A DNA stretch of 64,000 bases from Liolophura sinensis (Eukaryota > Mollusca > Polyplacophora > Chitonida > Chitonidae), in assembly GCF_032854445.1 (NCBI RefSeq), contig NC_088302.1, positions 27,617,080 through 27,681,079 of the forward strand, written 5' to 3'. Below the pieces are notes generated by a model that was given only the letters and a program-made list of their open reading frames with translations, was not told the DNA's origin and did no database searches. Both the position numbers and the translations under genes were made by a program. Shown piece by piece: positions 1 through 11,250 of the stretch; within the stretch, counting starts at the first letter, position 1, and each line of letters opens with the position of its first letter.

Positions 1-625
1 AACCGTTCCGATGAATCTTAATCTTTAAAGGAGAAGAAAACGTAAAAATCCTGCCAAAATCAAATGAGAGAGCGTCAAAACTTATTTGCAAATATGATGT
101 GGAATAGTTTTGGGGCTTTTTTTTTTCAAGAGAAAAGGGTATTTGAAAATATTTTTGTATGGTGGGTATTTGGGACAAACTTTTGCTATTTATCGTTGTT
201 GCATAATAATGTTCTAAATAGGGATGTGATGCTTGTTTAATAAATTTATTTTAATGTAAATTTTTTGTCTATATCGGAACATATGCATTTAACCTACATT
301 ATGATAATATTTATGAACATATTAAAAATATAAATATGATCCCAATTGAGGTTTAATACATTTGTTAGCTGAAAAGAACAGTGAAAAAATATTTATTAAA
401 CCTGTGTTGCATCCTCATTTCTGACATTATTAAACAAAGACTATAAATACCAAAAGGTGGTCCCAAATACCCACCATACAAAAATTATTTTCAAGCGTCT
501 TTTTCTTCTTAAGGAAAAATCGGAAAAAAATATTGAAGACCACATTTAGGAATAACTTTTCGCACTCTTTCATCTGAACTTTATGTCATTTTTATGTTTT
601 CACCACCTTTAACATTCTTCACATC
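1..625. repeat. Foldback element with ~250-bp inverted arms (may be cut by window edge)
   Basis: The left part (about 1-253) and the right part (about 386-625) are imperfect inverted copies of each other. The best-matched core is TTTTTGTATGGTGGGTATTT near 152, which recurs as its reverse complement near 466-485. Flanking blocks also pair, for example GAAAACGTAAAAAT near 37 with ATTTTTATGTTTTC near 589, and GTTTAATAAAT near 235 with ATTTATTAAAC near 391. The loop is about 130 bp of AT-rich DNA. No transposase ORF is present, so a non-autonomous DNA transposon of the foldback or long-TIR MITE type fits best. The left end coincides with the window edge, so the true terminus and any target-site duplication cannot be seen. 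Confidence 0.72.
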
Positions 626-1308
626 AGGCTACTGAACACCGAACACAGACATATACAGGTCAAGGTTAATTCAGATATCAAAGGCGGGAAGGGTTATAGA
701 CAGAATCATTTGCATAATTAGATTTCTGCCGATTTGCAAACAAGACTGAGCTCGAAGACGTCAGTGGGTTTTAGTATTGAGTATTCACGCATGTTTGGAC
801 GTCAGCATGTTCTGCCTATCTCAATTCTGTTTTTAACCGCGAGAGCTACTGCATCTCTGAAGTATGTGTCAGTTATCAGTGAACTGCGGATCAGCATAGT
901 CACATTTTCTTGACTTATCTGCGATAACTTCGGCATATCGATATAGACTGTAATACCGGTACGGGATTAACGAAAGTCATACATGTGGAGCGATTTGTCT
1001 CACCGAAGCAACCAACCCATACAAATGTCCCCAGTGACAGAGATTTGGTAGGCTCGCTATAGTTTCGATACGACTATTGCAGTAACAGTTAACGTGCATG
1101 TAGCTCTGGATTTTGTGCCCGTGCTTTAATCACATAGTATTCGAATTACGTGCATTACCGTATTATTTAGCAGTATTGAAACATTCACGGAGTCTAGTGA
1201 TGCCAATACTGCACCAAATATTGGAATTATAATGAACGAATGAATGGTTGGGGTTTAACATCATTAGGTGTGCGCATATACTGCGTATTATTGCATAAAT
1301 AATTTCTT
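626..1308. other. Intergenic, nothing recognised
   Basis: Unique-looking sequence with stops in all frames. No gene, RNA or repeat could be supported. Confidence 0.5.
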
Positions 1309-1480
1309 GTGCCCAGACTACCGCACCCAGCTCTAGCTATACATTTTTGTGATCCAAATATCACACTCAGTGTTACATACATCTATGTTCTTTTTGATCC
1401 GAATCTCAGTCCTAGTTACAGTACGTTATTTTATGATCAAAATAGGCATACCGATCCCAGTGCTATAGTCTCTTTAAGCA
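1309..1480. repeat. Degenerate block of the 38-39-bp GTGATCC minisatellite
   Basis: Several diverged units read GTGATCCAAATATCACACTC, TTGATCCGAATCTCAG and ATGATCAAAATAGGC...ACCGATCCCAG. They share the GATCCAAATA / CACTCAGTG wording of the array at 3.2-3.8 kb. The short open frames here are a by-product of the repeat and show no codon signal. Confidence 0.45.
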
Positions 1481-2710
1481 GTCTCCTACAGCGGTTATCT
1501 GTAAAGTTAGTAATACTCCCTACCAAAATTACCTTTAGTCAGTGACACGCAACAAGACAAGCTCTACACATGGATTTGTTGGAAGTCTATATTCTTACAC
1601 AGAAAATGAAGTTTTCTCATTCATAATGTTAAAGTGCACAAGCTCGGTTTCAACACCAAGAACTCATTGCCTCGAGTGTCGTCATAATTACATGTATTCA
1701 AAAACCAGTGGCATGCTGGATATTGGCCAGAGTTCAATATGCTTTGACATAGGTCGACATCAGTTACCTAAGCTGCTATCGAATTTAACATGAGCCCTGT
1801 TTCTGATCCTGCCATATTTAACATTGCTCGCACGTTTTAGCAGTATGGTTTTATAGTTAGATGTTAGGAAATTTTGTTATAAAGAGAAAAAAATGCAGTC
1901 TATTCGCTGAGCCAGTAGTGTAGACTGTGTTACTGCGTGGTTTGTTCTAACCGCAAGGCGGTGAATCTTTTGTAATGCAAATTACTCTTCACGCCTGTTG
2001 CCCAGCTTGCCACTTGCTTTTGAATAATTATGTGGCCACCCAAGGCAGTTCAGCATAAGGTGTTGAAACCAGGTTTATGGAGATTAACGTTATGAAATAG
2101 AAAAACTATTTCCTTGGAATAATATAGAAGCACAAAATATCAATGCGTACAGCCTGGAGACGTGTCACTAACGAAATGCAATTTTGGCAGCAAGAATGAC
2201 TGATTTTACGAGTAGCTGAAAACAGGAGGTTTGTTACGAGCCTCGAGTCCATTTGAGAGCAGTCATATTTAGTGTCATTCACTGTGAAGGATTCTGCTGG
2301 GTTTGGAGATATCGGCTTTCACGACATTCGACGTTCGTCATTTGTAATCCATTTTCTGTACAGAGCACTTTGTGAGCTTGTGTTTCGCCACTTGCTATTT
2401 TTTGGAGACGTTATTTTTGGAGCTTGTATCGCTCATTGTTTCTTTGTGTACATTTTATCTCAGTTTACCGTGAAAGTGACTTTATGTATATTTCCGACGA
2501 AACATGCATCGACAGCTCGGTATCAGGGACGCTACTGTCAATCCGTCCGCCCGGAGAAGTTACACGTTCGCATGTAATTGGGGAATATGCCACTTATCGG
2601 ACTGTCATCCGTAGATTGAGGAATTCAACTTAATTGTGCATTCTGTATTTACGTGGACTGACTCGCCGTTGGAAGCCGGAATATTCCATCCGGATTTTGA
2701 CGCTGCAAGA

Positions 2711-2713
<3 letters not shown>
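1481..2713. other. Intergenic, nothing recognised
   Basis: Several open frames of 70-100 codons overlap in different frames (for example 2272-2577). None resembles a known protein or has clear exon signals. I treat the stretch as non-coding. Confidence 0.45.

Positions 2714-2771
<58 letters not shown>
2714..2771. repeat. (TA)n microsatellite
   Basis: An uninterrupted alternating TA tract of about 57 bp. The YIYIYI reading frames across it are artefacts. Confidence 0.97.
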
Positions 2772-2774
<3 letters not shown>

Positions 2775-3159
2775 CATTATTTGCATTTTTTGTATATTGT
2801 TGTCAGTTGTATTATCTGTCTGTTTTGTTACTTTGTATTGAGCTCATTCAAACGTCTTCGTGTTTCTTTCCTTGATCTTGTGTAAGGTCTATCGCTGATC
2901 TGAGAGTTAAACAAACCAGTTGATTCTCATCTTTACTCTTTGGTAGTGGTGCCCTTACAGGCTGGCTAAAAGATATAGACTATAGTAACGTTCTTTTTAT
3001 CTGAATGCCTCTCCCATTATTGGCTATAAAGGTTTTTTTGTTTGTGATATGATTACGTCACCCGTTAAAGCTATGTTCTACGTCATCTGGTTATCGTCTA
3101 CAAGTGCATGTATATGTTCTTTAAGGTCGGAATATGTCACCCTGTGCTGATGACGTTGA
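2772..3159. other. Intergenic, nothing recognised
   Basis: AT-rich sequence between the TA tract and the minisatellite. No feature could be supported. Confidence 0.5.
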
Positions 3160-3800
3160 TTGTGATCCGAATGCGACACGCAGTGCCAGCTATACTTTAT
3201 TTGATATCCAAATATCACGCTAACTACATCATTCTGGATTCAGATAGTGAATCCGGAGCTAGCTGCAATCTTCTGTAATCCGTATACCACACCCAGTGTT
3301 AGCTATTTTCTTTGTGATCCAAATATCGTATCCAGTGCTAGATACAGTGTACGATCCGAATACCGATCCCATTACTGTAGCTATGCAATGACACGAATGC
3401 CGTACCCAGTACTAGCTACACATGTTTAATTATCCGTATATCACACTTCGTGCTACATGTATCCACTGTGGATTCTTTGTGATCCGAAGACCTTACCCTC
3501 TGCTAGCTATAGGACTATACAGCACCCAATGTTAGTCACATTCTTTGAGACCCGAATACCGCACTCAGTGCTAGTTTCATTTTTGTGATACGGATACCGC
3601 ATCCCATGCTAGCTATGCTCTTTGTGATCCAAATACCGCATCCGGTGCCAGCTATGCTCTTTGTGATCCAAATACCGCACCCGTGCCAGCTGTGTTCTTT
3701 GTGATCCAAATACCGCATCCGGTGCCAGCTATGTTCTTTGTGATCCAAATACCGCACCCGTGCCAGCTGTGTTCTTCGTGATCCGAATACAACACTCGTT
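3160..3800. repeat. Minisatellite, 38-39-bp unit
   Basis: The consensus unit is CTTTGTGATCCAAATACCGC followed by A(T)CC(G)GTGCCAGCTATGTT. GTGATCC recurs at 3624, 3663, 3701, 3740 and 3778, a spacing of 38-39 bp. Units left of about 3590 are increasingly diverged, with GATCCGAATACC and CCCAGTGCTAGCTA still visible. A 73-codon antisense ORF (3536-3757) is simply the translated repeat. Confidence 0.9.
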
Positions 3801-4442
3801 ATACGTTCTTTATATTGTATTTAGATGAAATGTGGCTTAGTTAACCCGCGTACTGAATGGGGGCAGCGTATAATGCGTGCAACATTTTCGTGACGAGTTA
3901 GTGTTTGGAGCTATACCAGAAGAACCCATCTCGGTTTGTTCTGTTTTCCTTCATGACAGATTTCATATTCTCGTTGCTGCGTGGCAAATTCTTTCACTCG
4001 AAAGGACGGACGTGTCTTTAATTCATACTTAGTCATGCTGCGGATTTGAATCATAAATAGTATAAAGTATTCAAAGTGTAAAGTATGCCTTCCACAATAG
4101 CTGACAACAAATGTATTTTCGTGAACTGAGACTTGCCTTTGATACACCGTGTGCTTGGACCGAAATTGTATCTGTTGTAATCTCTGTAAGAAACTGTATT
4201 CTGTTGTTTTTTACATTGTTTCGTATACTTTATATATGTTGTACTGTTTGGGTTTAATTATACAATGGTATGTATTGAATTATCTGGAAGTACTTATGTT
4301 TAGTTGTTTCCTCTTGTGTGAGGGTTATCACTGTATGAGACTTGAATTTATTTACAGTTTCACCTCTGTGATAGTGATATCCTAAAATATGTAGTAGTGT
4401 GTAAAGATGGTGATAAGACAACATGTCGCTACAAGAACAAGT
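3801..4442. other. Intergenic, nothing recognised
   Basis: Short overlapping frames on both strands lack any family resemblance. I see no RNA or repeat. Confidence 0.45.
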
Positions 4443-4585
4443 GCGCAGGTTGCTGCAGACCTTTTCACGTACGGCCGGAGAGGATGCCAGCAAGATCCGG
4501 ACTTGAACTCACGGTGACCGCATTGGTGGGAAGCTCCTGTTTTATTGCGCCTGATTGCAGAAGTGTAAACCACCTGACAGTCACA
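4443..4585 (-). mobile_element. SINE-A fragment
   Basis: The sequence reads CAGGTTGCTGCAGACC, ACGTACGGCCGGAGAGGATG, GACTTGAACTCACGGTGACC and GCATTGGTGGGAAGCTCCTG. These blocks match the tRNA-proximal half of the full-length SINE-A copies at 13.7 and 38.1 kb. The 3' half with the GTACGGCGTAAAACACCAAT tail is missing or too decayed to see. Confidence 0.82.
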
Positions 4586-4934
4586 AACACAGACCTTTAT
4601 AAATAAACAAAAATTGTAATGTAATGTTTTAAACATCTAGAGCAAAGAGTGTATTTTCTGTTTTTATGCGTCAGAAAGAAATGAATTCCTTGACCAGAAT
4701 AGTGTATTATGCTTTATGTGTTAACCAACAATGTTCAAGATCTTCGTCTCCGTGTGGATATAAAGTCGATAAATCTGGGCTAGTCTATGCCTGTGTATGG
4801 TTACGATGTTATTTGATGTAGCTCCTGTAGCAAGTTACCTGTTTCTTGCGGTTTAGAGCCGTTTGAAGCATGCTGCACGGTTCCAGTAAACAAATTTATT
4901 TGGTTGACTGTGTTTAACGTTTTACTCCAGAATT
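4586..4934. other. Intergenic, nothing recognised
   Basis: No gene or repeat could be supported. Confidence 0.5.
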
Positions 4935-5250
4935 TTCCTTTATAACACGGCTCGCAAAGCACCAATCTTATAACACGGCAGTCAGGTTCAAGGGTGCTCG
5001 TAAAGCACCGACCTTATAACACGGCATTCAGGTTCACGGGTGCTCGTCAAGCACCGACTCTTATAACAGGGCAGTCAGTTTCATAGTTGCTCGTAAAGCA
5101 CCGACCTTATAATAAGGCATTCAGGTTCACGGGTGCTCGTAAAGCACCGACCTTATAACACGGCATTTAGGTTCACGGATGCTCACAAAGCACCGATCTG
5201 ATAGCACGGCAGTCAGTTTTACGGGTGCTCGTAAAGCACCGACCTGTGCT
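4935..5250. repeat. 46-bp minisatellite, about 7 copies, each with a hairpin
   Basis: AGCACC recurs at 4968, 5004, 5050, 5097, 5143, 5189 and 5235. The step is 46-47 bp except for one 36-bp first step. Most units contain GGTGCTCGTAAAGCACC, a 6-bp perfect stem (GGTGCT/AGCACC) with a 5-nt loop, followed by GACCTTATAACACGGCATTC and AGGTTCACG. The ordered stem in nearly every unit is unusual for a plain minisatellite. Confidence 0.93.
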
Positions 5251-6109
5251 AATAAAACATCTGACATAATGCCACAGTTGTTCCTGTATCTGAATACCCG
5301 AACTCATAGGTCACGGGTCTGATAGTTGCATTTGAATTAAAGAAAAAGAAAGAATCTACATCTACATCTACAATCTGAAAAACTGTTCACGGTAAAATTC
5401 TGTTTCTACACGGTGATATTTTTGCGGAGAGCTGTGTATCACGACCTCGATCATCAGTCAGCTCACACAAATCCTATTTCAGTTGAGCAGCCTATGATAA
5501 AAGAATACAAAGAAGAACACGATAAGAGCGAGCAAACCCTATGAGTGCATGAGCAGACCACACGCTGAGGAACCGACAAGATGATTGAGGAAACATCACG
5601 ACTGTGTCTGATAGTCAGCTCAGACAACGGCTCGTCCTCCACTGGCAGCACAATAGCTCCGTCATGAGCAAAAAAGGATTTCCCTTATCTTTCTGCCATC
5701 CAATCACGGTCACAACGGCTAAAATGGCATAAGCTGATAAGGTTATTCTTGAGATTTTAAGCAGACGGACTTACACAATGGAAAACCAGTCCCTTATTCA
5801 CCGCTTTGTTTGACAAGATTCAGGACATGACGTCAGTATAACTTTACAGTGCTTACCCTAAAGCAAAGATAATGATTCTATGGAAATAGTTGAAGTGATT
5901 TTTACTCAAACTTGCATTCAACTGATATTTTTCACAACAAAGTGTTTTATGTTTGTGGTGAATCAACTGGTTTCTTTTATTTCAGACACTTCTCACTGTT
6001 CTGGAAAACATGTGCAGTGTACTATGGCCTTAATCAATAGCAAGCATGAATAGCAAGCATATGAAACAAGTATACATCTAAATTCTAACTTATTTCAGTT
6101 GCATGTTTG
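5251..6109. other. Intergenic, nothing recognised
   Basis: Includes a short (TCTACA)n-like run near 5355. A 62-codon antisense frame at 5463-5651 has no recognisable domain and I leave it uncalled. Confidence 0.45.
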
Positions 6110-6437
6110 TATAGGTATGTTTAGGGTTTAACGTCGTAGTTAACAATTTTCCCGTCATATGATGACGAGTAGTCATTAGGTATGTGTGCATATACTGTGT
6201 CTTCTTTGGGCAGGGCGAGTCCATGTCAACAAAGTGCTTCCGCAACTGAAGTATCTTGCCGAAGACACCCGACATGACACCCCATCCAGTCACATTATAC
6301 TGACACCGGGTCAACCAGTTCTGTTTCCTTGCTCTGGCCTCTCACCGCAAAGCCCCAAACGAAGCAAAAAACAACTGGTCCATGGTATGAGCCGCTCCGT
6401 GCTTGCTCCCAGGTCTCCTGACTTTGTACTTCTGTAA
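6110..6437 (-). mobile_element. SINE-B copy, diverged
   Basis: It starts with AGGGTTTAACGTCGTAGTTA and CGTCATATGATGACGAG, the reverse complement of the SINE-B tail. It then carries GTATCTTGCCGAAGACACCC, GACATGACACCCCATCCAGT and GCTCTGGCCTCTCACCG. The copy at 58.3 kb has the same order and is more similar to this one than to the 63-kb copies, suggesting a subfamily. The tRNA-like end is poorly preserved. Confidence 0.78.
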
Positions 6438-7616
6438 GCTGGATAGCTGTTTCCTGTGCGCATTATCGAGATTTCATCGCTGTGGGACAAACAAATCCTC
6501 GTGACCATATTAAAGCATTATGACCCTCGGTACTCACACACAGTTCGGTAAAATTCTTGTCTTTTATTCTGCTCTTTGTGACATCTAAGACTTTACATGG
6601 GTTCGAGGACAGTTTCAAGTCGAAAATTTAGAAAAATGCATTTTAAGAAAATTGGATTGGAGTGGAATTCTGGGCTATCGCCGAGGACTGAAATGTTCTA
6701 GCATGTCCATAAATGACCTTGTGCTTTTGTTTATCGCACCTATGACAGATTAGGCACTTGGGTACTGAGGCACCACTCGCAACAGATATCATGTAAATGC
6801 CTGTTTTTCACCTTGTATTCACTAATTGTGAAACAATACATTCACATTTAGAAATTCCCAGGGATATTTCACCAATATTTTATCCCACTTTCTATCAAAT
6901 GTAAGTGACCTGACGACTATCACCATTAATCCGTACTCATGTCAGGGATTGATCAGTGCAGAGACATTTGAACTGTTGTTGTTGTATCACAGTGAGGAAG
7001 AACACACAATAACTAAAATAGAAATATCTGAAATTCATGTAGAAGAATGAAGAAGAGTAAGCGAACAAACTAATGTGCTCACTCAAGAGTTTTGAACTGA
7101 GCTCTTAGTAAAGGACAACTTGTCAAAGGTGCATATCCATGTGGTCGCGTTCCCCAGCTGTAAATCAAGTTACGAAACCAAACGGATGTTGTTGACAGCT
7201 ACAGCTCTGTGATATTTTGTGTAATATTGATAAATAATACACTTTGTACTGCATCACTACTTACTCAAAAGCTTTCGGAGATAACTTACTCCACGTGTCA
7301 GCTTTACTTATTACTTCATCGCTGTATATCGCCATACTTTAGCTTGTATGACGGCGTTCTGTGTAGGACGCCATATTAATGAGAGACGGGCGGAGAACGG
7401 CCTTGTGACAGGGAGCAGCCTGGGGCACTCGTTTTAGCCGGTGTACGCAAGATTGCGATCACTGACAACTGCTGGATAATGGCAGCTGCTTGGAGCTGAA
7501 CATGTTTTACTTTTTACAGCACTCTGGCAGTAAGAAACACTGCAAATGTTACTTAAGTGTAGAATTTAATCATAATATAACACCACAGCGATAAGAGTAC
7601 TTTTCACACACATTCT
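6438..7616. other. Intergenic, nothing recognised
   Basis: No ORF longer than about 65 codons and no repeat seen on either strand. Confidence 0.5.
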
Positions 7617-7815
7617 GATTTACTTATCTGATTTATTGTGTTTCACGCCGTACTATTCATTTATACGACAGAGCCCAACATTATAGTGGTAAGAAAGCCA
7701 CAACCATCTGTAAGTTGGTGGGAGACCTTCCCACGTACGACTGTAGAGGAAGCCAACGTGAGCTGACTTGAACTCACAGCCATTCCTTTTTACTGAGTCA
7801 CTGTGCTATCGTAAC
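7617..7815 (-). mobile_element. SINE-A copy, decayed
   Basis: Recognisable blocks in order are TTTCACGCCGTACT, TTATACGACAGAGCCC, AGCCACAACCATCTGTAAG, ACCTTCCCACGTACGAC, GAGGAAGCCAACGTGAGCTG and CTTGAACTCACAGCC. Both halves are present but with internal losses. This is an old copy. Confidence 0.82.
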
Positions 7816-9838
7816 ACGCTCATCAGTCAAACTATAGCGTGCATACCCATCCCGTGAATATCATGGGGCATATGCCATTTTGAGTCTACTAAACTCGATT
7901 AGATTTGCTTGATTTTTTTCTTCGTGTATTATTTATTTTACTTGCATCACATGATAAATATTTTTGCATTGTGGGAAGTGTGCTTCATTACTTCCCTATT
8001 GGTAGTAGCCGAGAGGACAACGCATTTGCTTCTTCTGTCAGTCTGTCAGTCTCAGCTTAAGTTTTCCGCACTTTTCTCCTTACTTTTAAAGATTTTTGGT
8101 TGAAACTTGATCTCGTAGATTATTACGATAAGTTCGAGTTCAGTAATGAATTTAAGATAATAGTGCTAATTTGGCGTATGTTGTATTTCACACAATATTA
8201 AGCTTAGTAAATTTATCACAGGTTAGTTTGCGATAGCAACCTCATGTATATAATAACAATCTTACGTAAATGGTCGTGTCGCAGTTAATGACAAATCATA
8301 TTGCGCCAATATTTTCAACATTTCTGACATAACACAAGTCGACTGTTCCCTGCTGTAATAATGTAGACTCCACCTGTTTGATATACCTGGTAGAATTAAA
8401 AATCCCTGCCTGTCTGCGAAACAAACTCAAGCAACGACTGACTCCATAAATTTCAAACGGGTAAATTTTCATCAGCTTGTCTCGCTTGTGGTATGCATTT
8501 GGGTGGGGTGGGGGGGGGGGGTATCCTTGATTTATTCACGTCTATTTTCAATACAGCAATACGTTTAGGACATGTACTTGACATCATGGGAAGTATACAA
8601 CTGACACATTTAGAGTTATTGAGAATATCATCCACATATCGTTTATCTGTAAATTAGTACAGATAGTCGCAATTTTTATATCACATAGAAAGGTCAGTGT
8701 TAAAAGGTCACTCCCCTGATTTCATATGTATTCGTATTTCATTACTAAAATTTTTATCCTTTTACAGCAGATTCCCAAACAAATTATGTTTTCTTTCATG
8801 TTCCACGCTGTATACAGACTTCTATTGTACTTTTTTTTGTACATTTTTGTTGTCTATATTCAGCCATACATCTGATCATGTGATCGCGTTATACATGTAT
8901 ACACCACACATCCAAATATGGACATATTTTAAATAACAAAGCGCATGTATTTGCAGGTTTTCAGACGTGATAATTATTTATACATTTCTCATTACTGCAC
9001 CCAATTTTAGCCTAACCTGACTATAGACTCAAATTCTGTTACATCCAACGAAGATTTTGATCACCAAGCCTCAATAGCAGGCCACTGTGAGCAAGAGATG
9101 CAAGTTCAATGGCGTCCTGTTTCAAGATTAATTTTGGTTTACCCCAGTCAGGATATACTGAGAAAGATTGGTGAAAAATGCAGTAATGTAGCATTGATAT
9201 ATTTGTATGAATGTTAGAATGAATAGTTATCAAAAACCTCTTTAAACCTAGATCTAACATCATTAAATAAATGTACATTCGTGCTGTTATGCATTAGCTC
9301 TCGAGATGGTGATTAAGTGATAGGTGGGTTTGGAGATAAGAGGGCTGAGAAGCTTAAATACGAAAACTAAGCAGAAGACTGTGCTTTAAGCACTTAGAGG
9401 ATTTGTACTTTACTCTGTGCACGATTTGAGAATCCAGGAATCACGAATCTTTACGGCAACTGCATGTGTTTTATGGAAGCACAGAAAGCAAGACATTGTC
9501 ATTTTGGAAAAAGTACTGTTGCACTATGACAAAACAATCTGGTAATCTAGGATTATGCATATGCGACAGTCATTAAAGAGTAATCTTTACTAAGATCGAT
9601 CGTACTAATTTACAGATAAACGATACGTGGGTGATATTCTCAATAACTCTAAATAACATGCATATAGCAAATGCTTTAATGATAGTATATTCACCATCTT
9701 GGGATTTGAAGGAAACTACAGACCGTTCACAACATTTTATGTATGATGATTGACATAGTTGCATTGTAAAGGTAAATGTTTATTCACCATTTATTTTGGA
9801 ATGTTTTTTTTTAACCAATCATGATCTGATAAAAACCG
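7816..9838. other. Intergenic, with a short G-run
   Basis: No gene could be supported. A purine run GGGTGGGGTGGGGGGGGGGG sits near 8502-8521 and could form a G-quadruplex. Otherwise the DNA is AT-rich and unremarkable. Confidence 0.45.
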
Positions 9839-10030
9839 ACTTACAGCATAGGGGCTAAAACCAGAGTATAGCGACGACAATATGATAGTTGGCAAATGAT
9901 CACAACATATAAACATATTTCATCTGTGACATATGAAATACGGACTCTTGTCAGTATGCTACAGTTAGGGTTTTTTTTTCTACTGTTCATACCAATGCCC
10001 AAATGGCGGCAAATTACACTTCTGATGGCC
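9839..10030 (+). repeat. Dispersed repeat C, copy 1
   Basis: Shares ordered blocks with copies at 10.6, 11.1 and 37.9 kb: CTTACAGC, AGCGACGACA, AGTTGGCAAATGATCACA, ACTCTTGTCAGTATGCTACA, GTTAGGGTTTT, CTACTGTTCAT and GGCAAATTACAC. About 20 extra bases separate the TCACA block from ACTCTTGTC relative to copy 2. Its family is unknown. Confidence 0.65.
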
Positions 10031-10581
10031 AACTCAAATATGAGCAAAGGTCAGAACTATTCTGAGAGTTACACTGTTTTCCACTGGAATGAGACACAAC
10101 GCGTATAAGGCAACACACGAACAACTTTGTTAAGAATCATGAGAAAAATGCTTGCCCCGGCTATATTTGTTTTCCTCTTGTTTTCCGCTATACCAAATTG
10201 AAATGTCATGAACTACGGACACAAACAGACCGTTTGCCTTACCGAGTTCCTGTTTGCAAACCTGGCATGTCTTATTTTGGGAATCCTATAGCCGGAAGCG
10301 GTTTTCACTGCCAAGACTTTGTTCCGTTCTATATTGACATCAGCAGTAATTCTGTGACAAGTGTTCATATATTATAGCCGATATATGCAATTAGGTTAAC
10401 TCAACTGCAGCAGACTAGTGTTAAAATAATAAATTCAATGTTGTTAATCTCCTTTGGTAGCTGGGTAATAGTTTTTTCTTCTCTTACCAAACTTAACTTA
10501 TTATGTGGTTTTTGCAAGCTCTGGCAATTGTAAAGGTCAAGTCTAAAATCACAAGTGAAAATCTTTTAAAATAAAATAAAT
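10031..10581. other. Intergenic, nothing recognised
   Basis: Spacer between two copies of dispersed repeat C. No feature could be supported. Confidence 0.45.
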
Positions 10582-10760
10582 ACTTACAGCGTAATCGAGA
10601 GCAAAATCGTTCAGCGACGACAGTGTTGTAGCTGGCAAATGGTCACACGTAACTGATGGAATACAGCCCCTTGTCAACTTACCTTAGTTTGGGTTTTATT
10701 CTAACTGTTCATGTAAATGCTTACATATTCGCAAATTACCCGCCTTCTAGCACCATTCAG
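10582..10760 (+). repeat. Dispersed repeat C, copy 2
   Basis: Blocks in order: CTTACAGCGTAATCGAGAGC, AGCGACGACAGTGTTGTAGC, TGGCAAATGGTCACACGTAA, CTGATGGAATACAGCC, TTGTCAACTTACCTTAGTTT, GGGTTTTATTCTAACTGTTC and GCAAATTACCCGCCTTCTAG. This is the best reference copy in the window. No tRNA-like head or poly(A) tail is visible. Confidence 0.68.
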
Positions 10761-10851
10761 TGGTGTTAATTGCAATTTCTTAGACGTTCCTGGTCTAGAA
10801 TAACTCAAAATACTGTGTTGTAATCACATATAACATACGATAGCATTAAAC

Positions 10852-11043
10852 CCAGAAGCCTCTCACCAATGCGGTCGCTGTGAGTTCAAGACTAGCTCAT
10901 GCTGGCTTCTTCTCCGGCCATACGTGGGAAGGTCTGCCAGCAACCGTAGTCGTAGGTTTCCCACCATAATGCTGGCCACCGTCGCATAAGTGAAATATTC
11001 TTGAGTACGGCGTAAAACACCAATCCAATAAATAAATAAAACA
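10852..11043 (+). mobile_element. SINE-A copy, 5'-truncated
   Basis: Reads AAGCCTCTCACCAATGCGGT, CGCTGTGAGTTCAAGACTAG, CTCATGCTGGCTTCTTCTCC, TACGTGGGAAGGTCTGCCAG and finally TTGAGTACGGCGTAAAACAC with an AATAAATAAATAAA tail. The tRNA-like first ~50 bp is missing. The CCGGGCAGAGCCCGGGGG segment of full copies is also deleted. It sits between copies 2 and 3 of dispersed repeat C. Confidence 0.93.
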
Positions 11044-11126
11044 ACACAAAGGGACTAGACTTTGTGAATGTAACAGCATTCAGCAGCAGCAGCATCCTGG
11101 TTTATGCAGGCATATAATCTAATAAA

Positions 11127-11250
11127 AGACTTCCAACTTAGAGAGTAACACCAAGGTAGAGACGACAGTGTAGTAATTGGTAAGTGGTCACACGTAACCG
11201 ATGAAACAAGGCCTTCTGCCAACTTACATCAGTTAAAACCTCATTCGCAC
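11127..11250 (+). repeat. Dispersed repeat C, copy 3 (short)
   Basis: Carries CCAACTTAGAGAGTAACACC, GAGACGACAGTGTAGTAATT, GGTAAGTGGTCACACGTAAC, CGATGAAACAAGGCCTTCTG and CCAACTTACATCAGTTAAAA. It ends before the ATTCTAACTGTTCATG segment seen in copies 2 and 4. Confidence 0.65.

Noticed and set aside
8502-8521. G-run as a regulatory G-quadruplex
   Set aside because: Low-complexity run with no gene nearby; no basis to assign function.
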